A stretch of 64,000 nucleotides of DNA from Bacteroidota bacterium (lineage in GTDB: Bacteria; Bacteroidota; Bacteroidia; Bacteroidales; UBA4417): the NCBI GenBank assembly GCA_013376995.1, contig JACAAZ010000002.1:111917-175916 (forward strand), read 5' to 3'. Within the stretch, counting starts at the first letter, position 1. Each line of letters starts with the position of its first letter. Made by a program: the position numbers and the translations under genes. The notes below the pieces were generated by a model, which saw only the letters and a program-made list of their open reading frames with translations, made no database searches and had not been told where the DNA came from. Of this stretch, positions 57,424 through 64,000 are shown in pieces.

Positions 57424-57622
57424 TCCGGTCACTTTGCCAGGTTTTAACCTGCACCAGTAGATTCCCTGTTCCAAGTTACCTGATAAGCTATAGATTTTTC
57501 CATATTTTGGTGCAAAATAACATACTTTGCACTCCCTGATACAACATAATCTGATTTGTCCTGTTATAGTAATTGGGTACGTATTATACAAGAATTACTA
57601 TCTGAGTACAAAAACCAATTAC

Positions 57623-57808
57623 ATGTCTCCCACTGAATTTCCATTTTCAAAAATAAAAGTGACCTTATTGAACAAGAATGTTCTGCTTGCTTCATCATTG
57701 ATGTTTCCACAAAAGGGAAAACCAGAAATATATTTCCTTAATCAAGAGACTGAAAAGTGGATTCAGGTGGATATTTATGCTATCCTAAGCATTGAGTTCG
57801 AATCCTAA
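57623..57808 (+). CDS. Small hypothetical protein
   Basis: The ATG at 57623 gives 61 residues starting MSPTEFPFSKIKVTLLNK; an in-frame ATG at 57527 would add 32 less convincing residues. No membrane helix or known motif is seen; the middle (PQKGKPEIYFLNQETEKWIQV) looks like a small beta domain. It may be read with the downstream protease-like gene (44-base gap). Existence is plausible but unproven. Confidence 0.45.
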   Translation: MSPTEFPFSKIKVTLLNKNVLLASSLMFPQKGKPEIYFLNQETEKWIQVDIYAILSIEFES

Positions 57809-57852
57809 TTCGTAAAATGTGCTAACTTAGCAGAAATAATCCTTTATCCGGT

Positions 57853-58881
57853 ATGAAGTTAGCCACGGTCATTCTTTATCGTTGCTTACTTATTCTGTTG
57901 CTGCCAGCAGCCATTATTTCTTTTGGCTTTGTTCATTTTCTTCAGTCAAGGGGAGAGGAAAGCCCTATTATGGTAAACCTCACTATTTTACCATTATCGA
58001 ATTATAGCAGTACTGACCCGGAAGCTATTGAGAATTTCGATGAGCTGACGCTTCCACTAAAAAGAGCCGGAAGGTTATTTCTTGTGGAAGCAATAATTGA
58101 CGGTGAGAGCGGGAACCTGGTATTCGACACCGGCGCTACAGGATTGGTGCTTAACAGGACCTATTTCAGGAATCATGCATGCATTGAGTGTGGTCCCTCA
58201 AACGGTATAACCGGTACTACTGGAAACATAGCAAACACCATAGCGCGGGATGTCAGGATTGGAGGGCTTCAATTTCAGAAGATCCGCGCTGATGTTTCCG
58301 ACCTCAGTCACATTGAGAACCGAAGAGGAGTAAAAATTATCGGGCTGATGGGGTTTAATATGATAAAATCCTTTGAGATTGTAATCGATGCCAATCAGAA
58401 TGAGTTACATCTCTACCGGATTGACAGGAAAGGAAACAGGATCAAATCTGACGAGCAGATTCCAGTCCAGGATCATATCCAGAAAATTGAACCCTGGCAC
58501 CCTGTACTGATCGTAAAAGGCATTATCGCAGGTAAACAGCTGAATTTCTGCTTCGATTCCGGAGCTGAAACCAATGCCATCAGCAACCATGCTCCAAAAA
58601 ATGTACTTAATACTATCAGCATCACCCGCAGATCCGGTTTGAAAGGTGCCGGCCAGGCCACGAGCGAGGTTTTGTTCGGTACCATGAACGACTTTATGCT
58701 CGATAAAACATCCCTGAATGAAATGGAAACCATTGTTACTAACCTTGACGCATTAAGCGAAGTTTATGGAGTAACAATTGATGGAATGCTGGGATATAAC
58801 TTCCTTGAAAAGGGAATAATCACGATCAACCTGGTGAAGAAGCAATTTTCAGTTCGTTATTCCAAGCCTGCAACATCATGA
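57853..58881 (+). CDS. Membrane-anchored retropepsin-like aspartyl protease
   Basis: A 342-residue protein with an N-terminal membrane anchor (about 8-28) and two aspartyl-protease half-domains on one chain: D92 in VFDTGATGLVL and D235 in CFDSGAETNAIS. Both D-(T/S)-G motifs are intact, so it can form a pseudo-symmetric active site facing the periplasm. Landmarks GLMGFNMIKSFEIVID and GMLGYNFLEKGIITI follow each motif in the expected place. Its stop overlaps the start of the glycogen-binding-module protein (ATGA at 58878), linking the two. The substrate is unknown. Confidence 0.85.
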   Translation: MKLATVILYRCLLILLLPAAIISFGFVHFLQSRGEESPIMVNLTILPLSNYSSTDPEAIENFDELTLPLKRAGRLFLVEAIIDGESGNLVFDTGATGLVLNRTYFRNHACIECGPSNGITGTTGNIANTIARDVRIGGLQFQKIRADVSDLSHIENRRGVKIIGLMGFNMIKSFEIVIDANQNELHLYRIDRKGNRIKSDEQIPVQDHIQKIEPWHPVLIVKGIIAGKQLNFCFDSGAETNAISNHAPKNVLNTISITRRSGLKGAGQATSEVLFGTMNDFMLDKTSLNEMETIVTNLDALSEVYGVTIDGMLGYNFLEKGIITINLVKKQFSVRYSKPATS

Positions 58882-60353
58882 AAAACAAAGATATAGCACT
58901 ATTAATCATAGGACTTCTTTTATTCACTTCCTCTGCCATTGCTCAATTTGATCCCAAATCAGTTTGCAGGTTTGAAAACGGTGACCTGGTCTTCCGCATT
59001 GATAAAAACTGGACTGACGCACAGAAACATGAAGTCAGCATCAAATTCGATCTGGACAGCACGCTATTGGTAAGGATTTTTGATGGATTCCCCCTGGTTA
59101 GCAGTGATAGTATTACATGGAAGGTTAAAGTGCTGAAACCAGGCCTTGTAGAAATTTCGAAGCTCACAGTACCTGAAGTACCTGCCGTTAATATCCCGGA
59201 TTTACATATAGGAACAACCCCTACAATGATACTGCATGACCTGATGATCTCGGAAAACTATGGGGGATGGACTTCAGTACCCGCTGAGAATGTTATTTAC
59301 GGGGTGAACTCTTTCTCCACGGCAAGTGTATTCAGGTATGAGAATAGTATTGCATCTATATACCTTCCAGGGTTTAAGGATGCAATTAATATATTCATTG
59401 CCGGATCATTCAACAATTGGAGTACTATGCAGTCGCCCATGATTAAATTGGATTCAGGTTGGGTTTTCAAGGTTAAGCTTCAGCCTGGCAGGTATATGTA
59501 TAAGTTCATTATCGATGGCAAATGGGAACCGGATCCTAACAATAAACTGAAGGAGGATGACACTTACGGAAGCCATAATTCTATCTTTTTCTGTCCAAAT
59601 TACATTTTCAAACTTTCAGGTTATAATGAAGCCCGGAATATAATTCTCAGCGGAAGTTTTAATAATTGGAATGAAAGGGAACTGAAGATGAACCGCACTC
59701 AAACTGGATGGGAGCTTCCTCTATATCTTAAAGAAGGAACACATGCTTATAAGTTCAAGGTCGACAAACAATGGATCCTGGATCCTGCAAACAAGGTAAC
59801 TCGCCCTGACGGATATGGAAACCAGAATTCATTCATGGCTATTGGTGACACTTTGATTTTCAGATTAAACGGATACAAGGGTGCCAGGACTGTAAACCTT
59901 GCCGGAAGTTTCAACGCATGGAATTCAGGGGAGCTTTTCATGCAGAAGGACAGCATGGGTTGGACAATCCCCTACGTTCTGGCAAAAGGTAATTACGAAT
60001 ATAAATTCGTTGTGGATGGAAAGTGGATGACCGATCCGGCCAATCCCTATTCTACAGGTGGAGGAGAAACACAAAACTCATTCTTAGCCTTTAAACCGAA
60101 TCATACTTTTCAGCTGGATACATTGACCCAGGCTCATTCAGTTATCCTGACCGGAAGTTTCAACGGATGGAGTAATGAAAATTACCGTATGAAATTGGAA
60201 AACGGGAAATGGGTCTTCCCAATCTGGCTCAATCCCGGGAAGCATACTTATAAGTTCATTGTTGACGGAACCTGGATATTGGATCCACGAAATGAACTCT
60301 GGGAAGAAAATGAGTATAATACCCGAAATTCCCTGCTCTGGATTGAACCCTGA
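58878..60353 (+). CDS. Secreted protein with four tandem AMPK/CBM48-type glycogen-binding modules
   Basis: A signal peptide (about 1-22, ends AIAQ) is followed by a region of about 140 residues that I do not recognise, then four repeats of about 83 residues starting near 170, 253, 337 and 420. Each repeat has the core GSFN(N/A/G)W, an aspartate/lysine-rich middle, a Y-KF-(V/I)DG strand and W-DP-N (for example YKFIIDGKW, EYKFVVDGKW, YKFIVDGTW). These are the signs of CBM48/AMPK-type starch- or glycogen-binding modules, but no catalytic domain is attached. It is translationally coupled to the aspartyl-protease-like protein. It may hold alpha-glucan or use the fold for protein binding. Confidence 0.85.
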   Translation: MKNKDIALLIIGLLLFTSSAIAQFDPKSVCRFENGDLVFRIDKNWTDAQKHEVSIKFDLDSTLLVRIFDGFPLVSSDSITWKVKVLKPGLVEISKLTVPEVPAVNIPDLHIGTTPTMILHDLMISENYGGWTSVPAENVIYGVNSFSTASVFRYENSIASIYLPGFKDAINIFIAGSFNNWSTMQSPMIKLDSGWVFKVKLQPGRYMYKFIIDGKWEPDPNNKLKEDDTYGSHNSIFFCPNYIFKLSGYNEARNIILSGSFNNWNERELKMNRTQTGWELPLYLKEGTHAYKFKVDKQWILDPANKVTRPDGYGNQNSFMAIGDTLIFRLNGYKGARTVNLAGSFNAWNSGELFMQKDSMGWTIPYVLAKGNYEYKFVVDGKWMTDPANPYSTGGGETQNSFLAFKPNHTFQLDTLTQAHSVILTGSFNGWSNENYRMKLENGKWVFPIWLNPGKHTYKFIVDGTWILDPRNELWEENEYNTRNSLLWIEP

Positions 60354-60560
60354 TTCATTACTTTCCCCTGAATTCGACTTAGATTGAAAGCCTCTGTATA
60401 ACAGCATCTTGGCAAATAATGCATCATACTATTCTAATAATTCAATATAAATCATATCGAGATTAAGCAATATTAACATTTGAAGTCAGTTACTTTTCAA
60501 GAACAGAATAATCAATTAAAGACAGACTTTTTGTCTGCTCACTAAAGCTCACTTTTCAAA

Positions 60561-61088
60561 ATGTATAGTATGTTAACAAAATCAGACTATACCTTCCAGT
60601 GGGAAGATCTCGGAGACATCACTGAAGGAAGGCCCAACCTCGGCAACCTAACGAACGTTGCAACCTACAGGCTCATGCAATACAGCATGAGGAGCGTATT
60701 AAATAATCACTTCGGAGGTGAAGAAGTCAAAAAACTTTTTTACCAGGCAGGAGAACTTGCCGGCATGGAATTTTGTAAAAATGTTCTAAACTGCGAACTT
60801 GACTTTTATGGGTTTATTTCGCATTTGCAGGATGTTCTTCGCGAAATGAAAATTGGTATTTTGAGAATTGAAAAGACTGACCTGGTAGGTATGAATTTCA
60901 CGCTTGTTGTAGCTGAGGACCTCGATTGCTCCGGCCTTCCAATTACGGATGAAACCGTTTGTGATTATGACGAAGGGTTTATTGCCGGTATTTTTAAAAT
61001 ATTTATACAAAAGGATTTCAATGTAAAGGAGATTGATTGTTGGTCGAAGGGAGATCGGGTTTGCCGATTTGAAGTATCTTTACGGTAA
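60561..61088 (+). CDS. V4R domain protein
   Basis: A 175-residue soluble protein whose C-terminal half is a V4R (4-vinyl-reductase) domain: VAEDLDCSGLPITDETVCDYDEGFIAGIF (in parts) and the Cys-rich end EIDCWSKGDRVCRFEVSL. V4R domains bind small hydrophobic ligands and serve as sensor modules. An ATG at 60570 is an alternative start. Its stop overlaps the start of a soluble PAS histidine kinase by one base, so it is the likely sensor of that kinase. Confidence 0.88.
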   Translation: MYSMLTKSDYTFQWEDLGDITEGRPNLGNLTNVATYRLMQYSMRSVLNNHFGGEEVKKLFYQAGELAGMEFCKNVLNCELDFYGFISHLQDVLREMKIGILRIEKTDLVGMNFTLVVAEDLDCSGLPITDETVCDYDEGFIAGIFKIFIQKDFNVKEIDCWSKGDRVCRFEVSLR

Positions 61089-62614
61089 TGAATGAATCAG
61101 ACTTCCTAAAACAGCTTACCCAGTCGATCAATGAACTCCTGAGCGGCGATTACCGTGTCAGGCAGAGAAATTTCCCGGATAACCTCGAAGACCGGTCACA
61201 TGAAACCGAACTTCGGAAACTTAACCTGAGTGTCAACAGCCTGATTGAAAAATTTCATGATGCTGACAATTTTATATTGAATCTTTCAAAAGGGAACCTG
61301 GATGCAGAAGTTCCCAAGTCAAACCAACTAATTTCTCCTTTCAAGGAACTTCAGTCAAACCTTCGTCACCTCGTATGGCAGACCCATCGCATAGCTGAAG
61401 GTGATTACAGCCAGCGTATTGATTTCCTTGGCGATTTTTCGTCTTCCTATAATTACCTGATCTCTTCACTGCGCGAAAAACAAATTCTCGAAAAAGAGCT
61501 TTCCATAAGTGAAGAAAAGTACAGGATGCTGGCACAAAATGTTTCAGATGTGATCTGGAAATATCACTCTCCTGCCCAAAAGCTGACGTTTATCAGCCCT
61601 TCTATTTTCAAGCTCCTTGGATATAGTGTTGAAGAAGCGCTGAATATTAATTTTGAGAAGCTTTATACACCTGAAGGATTGGAAATTTTTGAAAACGAAT
61701 TGCAACAGCATTCTGAAGCTTTCCTGTCAGGAGATGACAATGCCCTGAACTTTACTACAGAGCTTCAGATGATCTCAAAGGACAGCTCAGTAATTTGGGT
61801 GGAATCCGTGATTAATCTCCTTGTAAATACTGAAGGATTAGTTAATGAAATTCTAGGAGTCACGCGAAATATTGAGAAGAGAAAAGAAGCAGAAGCAGAA
61901 CTGAAAAATTACGCAGCTGAGCTCAAGGAACTGAATACCACCAAGGATAAATTCTTTTCCATCATTGCCCATGATTTGCGCAATCCATTCAATGCCTTGC
62001 TGAATCTTACTGATTTTATCATCGATAACATTGAAGAAGGGAATAAGGAGCGGGCCATTGAACTGGCTGGTTTCATGAAAAATAGCGCCCAGCATGCATT
62101 TACCCTTCTTCAGAATCTTCTGGAATGGTCATCCATTCAACAAGGCGGAGTGCATTGCGACCCTGCTTATGTAATGTTATTCCCGCTGGTAAAGGAAGAA
62201 GTTCAGACGCTGGAGGGCATAGCCAGTCAGAAAAACATCAAAATAGAACTTGATATTTCTGATACATTCCTGATCAAAGCAGATAAAAATATGCTGAAGA
62301 CCATTCTCAGGAACCTGATAAGCAATGCCCTTAAATACACTTATGAAGGCGGAAAGATCATGATCAGAGCTGAAAGGGTTGATAATAAAGTCAGGATCCG
62401 TATCAAGGATACCGGAACCGGCATGACCCGCGAGGAATTGGACCGTCTGTTCCACCTGAATTCCACCAAATCCAAGCCCGGAACCAAGCAAGAGAAAGGC
62501 TCCGGATTAGGCCTTCTCCTTTGTCATGAGTTTATCACACTTCACCATGGCATCATCTGGGCCGAAAGCGAGCCCGGGCAGGGAAGCACTTTCCTGTTTG
62601 AACTGCCGCTGTAG
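61088..62614 (+). CDS. Soluble PAS-domain sensor histidine kinase
   Basis: A 508-residue kinase with no membrane helix. Residues 5-140 resemble two HAMP-like segments (NLSKGNLDAEVPKSNQ, RIAEGDYSQRIDFLGD). A PAS domain is at about 143-265 (MLAQNVSDVIWKYHSPAQK, FISPSIFKLLGYS). The phospho-acceptor is H295 in IIAHDLRNP; ATP-binding motifs are NLISNALKYT, DTGTGM and GSGLGL. It is coupled to the V4R gene upstream, with no response regulator next to it. The last 57 coding bases (62554-62610) are repeated at 63567-63623, beyond an AT-rich insert. Confidence 0.93.
   Translation: MNESDFLKQLTQSINELLSGDYRVRQRNFPDNLEDRSHETELRKLNLSVNSLIEKFHDADNFILNLSKGNLDAEVPKSNQLISPFKELQSNLRHLVWQTHRIAEGDYSQRIDFLGDFSSSYNYLISSLREKQILEKELSISEEKYRMLAQNVSDVIWKYHSPAQKLTFISPSIFKLLGYSVEEALNINFEKLYTPEGLEIFENELQQHSEAFLSGDDNALNFTTELQMISKDSSVIWVESVINLLVNTEGLVNEILGVTRNIEKRKEAEAELKNYAAELKELNTTKDKFFSIIAHDLRNPFNALLNLTDFIIDNIEEGNKERAIELAGFMKNSAQHAFTLLQNLLEWSSIQQGGVHCDPAYVMLFPLVKEEVQTLEGIASQKNIKIELDISDTFLIKADKNMLKTILRNLISNALKYTYEGGKIMIRAERVDNKVRIRIKDTGTGMTREELDRLFHLNSTKSKPGTKQEKGSGLGLLLCHEFITLHHGIIWAESEPGQGSTFLFELPL
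62554..62610 (+). repeat. 57-bp direct repeat, left copy (3' end of the histidine kinase)
   Basis: The bases encoding IWAESEPGQGSTFLFELPL of the kinase are identical to 63567-63623. The copies differ just outside: this copy ends CTG TAG, the right copy CTT TAA, both giving Leu and stop. Confidence 0.97.
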
Positions 62615-62768
62615 TTTAAAATGTATTTGTGTTCAAAAAATTCAAATACTTTCAAAACAGATTATTTTATAGGAATACAACTTTTGTGTTTATTCAATTT
62701 CGATGTGATTTTTAATTTTATATCTTGCATATAATTTATTAATAATATTATCTCAAGAATAAAATACT

Positions 62769-63434
62769 ATGGAAGATTTTTGGTTTTATGTAATTTCATG
62801 GATAATAATATGTTTGATATTTAGTATACCAATTGGCAATTACGCCAAGAGACTCGGTAGAGATAGTGGGGCCTATTTTCTTTTATCTTTCCTCGTGTCT
62901 CCTATTCTTGCATACATTATCTTAGTCGCAAATGGCGAAACAGAAGAGATGCATCATATTAATATAATTAAAGATAAAGACATATTAAATAATAATGTTA
63001 TTAAAAAGGAGGATCAAAAAAGCAATAATGAAAAATATGATCTTCTCATTAAAATAGGTAATCTAAAAGAAAAAGGAATCATTTCTCAAAAAGAATTTGA
63101 AGTAGAAAAAAGAAAAATATTAAATAAGAATCAAACCAAAACAATTTCAGATGATGTATTGATTGCAATAAATAGCTTAATAAAAAACACAAAACCAAGT
63201 GGAATCTTCGAAAATATCAATTATGAATTAGTCAGCTATCTAAATGAGAAATGCATTAATTTGAATACAACATTAAACATTTTAGAATCTTATGAGAATT
63301 TATATAAGCAATCACTAATTATTGAAATAAAAAAGTTGACTAATACTTATACTGGTTTGAAGATTTACCTTGAAAGATTTATAGAACTAGGAGTAGTTGA
63401 GAAACAATATCCACACAAAATAATCCCACATTAA
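62769..63434 (+). CDS. Membrane protein with SHOCT domain
   Basis: A 221-residue protein. Two hydrophobic segments occupy about residues 4-22 and 36-54, then a charged linker, then a SHOCT (short C-terminal oligomerisation) motif at about 92-120 (LIKIGNLKEKGIISQKEFEVEKRKIL). The final 100 residues are not recognised. Codon use is strongly A/T-biased (AAT, AAA, ATA), unlike the neighbouring genes, which suggests transfer from another source. It is the only gene in the repeat-bounded insert. Confidence 0.8.
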   Translation: MEDFWFYVISWIIICLIFSIPIGNYAKRLGRDSGAYFLLSFLVSPILAYIILVANGETEEMHHINIIKDKDILNNNVIKKEDQKSNNEKYDLLIKIGNLKEKGIISQKEFEVEKRKILNKNQTKTISDDVLIAINSLIKNTKPSGIFENINYELVSYLNEKCINLNTTLNILESYENLYKQSLIIEIKKLTNTYTGLKIYLERFIELGVVEKQYPHKIIPH

Positions 63435-63566
63435 CCTGGATGATTTATTGACTCTATATTTCGAATAAAGCTCTAATTTCTACTTAATTTGTTGGGAACT
63501 TTCATGTCAACTCTCCAAAATAAAAGTATTAAAAGCGATATGATCTATTTCAGTACACCAGTGAAC
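63435..63566. other. Right part of the insert, no gene seen
   Basis: AT-rich sequence without a convincing frame, reaching the right repeat copy. Nothing further is recognised up to 63690 apart from that copy. Confidence 0.4.
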
Positions 63567-63623
63567 CATCTGGGCCGAAAGCGAGCCCGGGCAGGGAAGC
63601 ACTTTCCTGTTTGAACTGCCGCT
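63567..63623 (+). repeat. 57-bp direct repeat, right copy
   Basis: Identical to 62554-62610. In the kinase frame it still encodes the same C-terminal residues and ends in TAA, so it is probably the original or a duplicated kinase 3' end now cut off from its gene. Confidence 0.97.
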
Positions 63624-63690
63624 TTAATTGTACTCCGGTTCGCCGAAATCTGATCAGGCAGCGAATATATCCTTCCGTTATATTATTTGA

Positions 63691-63698
63691 TACATTTG
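63691..63698 (+). promoter_or_regulatory. -7 box ahead of the last gene
   Basis: TACATTTG fits TAnnTTTG and lies 78 bases ahead of the secreted-protein start at 63776. Confidence 0.35.
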
Positions 63699-63775
63699 AT
63701 TCAAATTTTAATGTATTGCGTTTCAATCAGCTCGATTCGATCCATATATTCTGACAATAATTCAACACTTTGGTT

Positions 63776-64000
63776 ATGAAATACATTTTACCTTTCATTG
63801 CCTTGATATTCTTCTACTCTTCAGTTGGTGCACAATCCTCCAGTATTCAGTGGCAGCTGATTCTTGGCGGCTCAAACGGGGAAGTCGCGATGAGCGTTAT
63901 TCCTACATCAGATGGGGGATATATTTCTGCAGGTTCTACCACTTCAATGGATGGTGATATTATTGGCAATCATGGCATTAACTGGACTGCTGATGTCTGG
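63776..64000 (+). CDS. Secreted repeat protein, N-terminal part (runs off the window)
   Basis: The ATG at 63776 opens a signal peptide (MKYILPFIALIFFYSSVGAQ) followed by WQLILGGSNGEVAMSVIPTSDGGY (in parts) and AGSTTSMDGDI. This is the start of a Bacteroidota surface/secreted protein with repeats of the kind G-G-S...D-G-G-Y-I...A-G, usually ended by a T9SS sorting domain. Only 75 codons lie inside the window; the end is unseen. Confidence 0.75.
   Translation, partial: MKYILPFIALIFFYSSVGAQSSSIQWQLILGGSNGEVAMSVIPTSDGGYISAGSTTSMDGDIIGNHGINWTADVW

Larger units (their letters stand above)
62611..63566. mobile_element. AT-rich insert bounded by the 57-bp repeat
   Basis: The roughly 0.96 kb between the two repeat copies is visibly richer in A and T than the flanks and holds a single gene (SHOCT protein). 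The arrangement resembles integration at the 3' end of a gene that restores the gene end, or a segmental duplication that carried foreign DNA. No integrase or transposase is present inside. Confidence 0.5.

Noticed and set aside
57438-57451. CAGGTT-TT-AACCTG hairpin after kdpE
   Set aside because: Only six pairs with a two-base loop and no T-run, so not called as a terminator.
60523-60537. CAGAC-TTTTT-GTCTG hairpin ahead of the V4R gene
   Set aside because: Five pairs only; too weak to call a regulatory element without further support.
62623-62649. GTATTTG/CAAATAC hairpin after the histidine kinase
   Set aside because: Seven A/T-rich pairs with a wide loop and no T-run; expected by chance in AT-rich DNA.

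Overview
The window comes from a member of the Bacteroidota. The evidence is: two SusC/SusD pairs, a type IX secretion C-terminal sorting domain, many lipoproteins, and several matches to the Bacteroidota promoter box TAnnTTTG placed just ahead of genes. Gene order and sequence suggest a free-living polysaccharide degrader, perhaps of the order Bacteroidales or a relative; I cannot place it to genus. Most genes are ordinary in composition. The main exception is an AT-rich insert near 62.6-63.6 kb.

Layout. 0.2-1.9 kb: an ECF sigma factor and a membrane protein joining a zinc-finger anti-sigma N-terminus to a TonB C-terminal domain. 2.0-3.4 kb: a lone trpB preceded by a leader peptide with three Trp codons and an attenuator hairpin. 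3.6-5.3 kb: an ABC exporter. 5.4-31.7 kb: a large polysaccharide utilisation locus (PUL): a one-protein beta-propeller/HTH sensor-regulator; SusC-SusD-GH16-GH30-PKD lipoprotein; a strong terminator; then SusC-SusD-GH5(CBM6x2, T9SS)-GH3-Calx-beta/GH16-GH30. The enzymes fit a beta-1,3-glucan with beta-1,6 linkages (laminarin or fungal-type glucan). 31.7-35.9 kb: small stress and housekeeping genes (pirin, YceI, NAD(P)-binding reductase, HxlR regulator). 36.1-39.0 kb: M64 peptidase lipoprotein, small membrane protein, patatin. 39.2-41.6 kb: cydAB oxidase. 41.8-45.3 kb: fructosamine-kinase-like protein, ECF sigma factor with a membrane partner, DUF6249-like protein, 2'-5' RNA ligase. 45.6 kb: tRNA-Ala(GGC). 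45.8-49.2 kb: hypothetical lipoprotein, TPR protein, TMEM175 channel, secreted protein. 49.4-57.4 kb: kdpF-(small membrane ORF)-kdpABCDE potassium uptake operon. 57.6-60.4 kb: aspartyl-protease-like protein translationally coupled to a secreted protein with four glycogen-binding-type modules. 60.6-62.6 kb: V4R protein coupled to a soluble PAS histidine kinase. 62.6-63.6 kb: AT-rich insert carrying a SHOCT protein, bounded by a 57-bp direct repeat of the kinase 3' end. 63.8 kb to the end: start of a secreted repeat protein, cut by the window edge.

The signals I find most interesting are the trp attenuator in front of an orphan trpB, a three-way-junction RNA candidate inside the PUL (16126-16255), strong hairpins directly after both susD genes, the 57-bp repeat-bounded insert, an undescribed 49-residue membrane ORF between kdpF and kdpA, and two coupled gene pairs of unknown role. 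No CRISPR array, insertion sequence, rRNA or phage module was seen.
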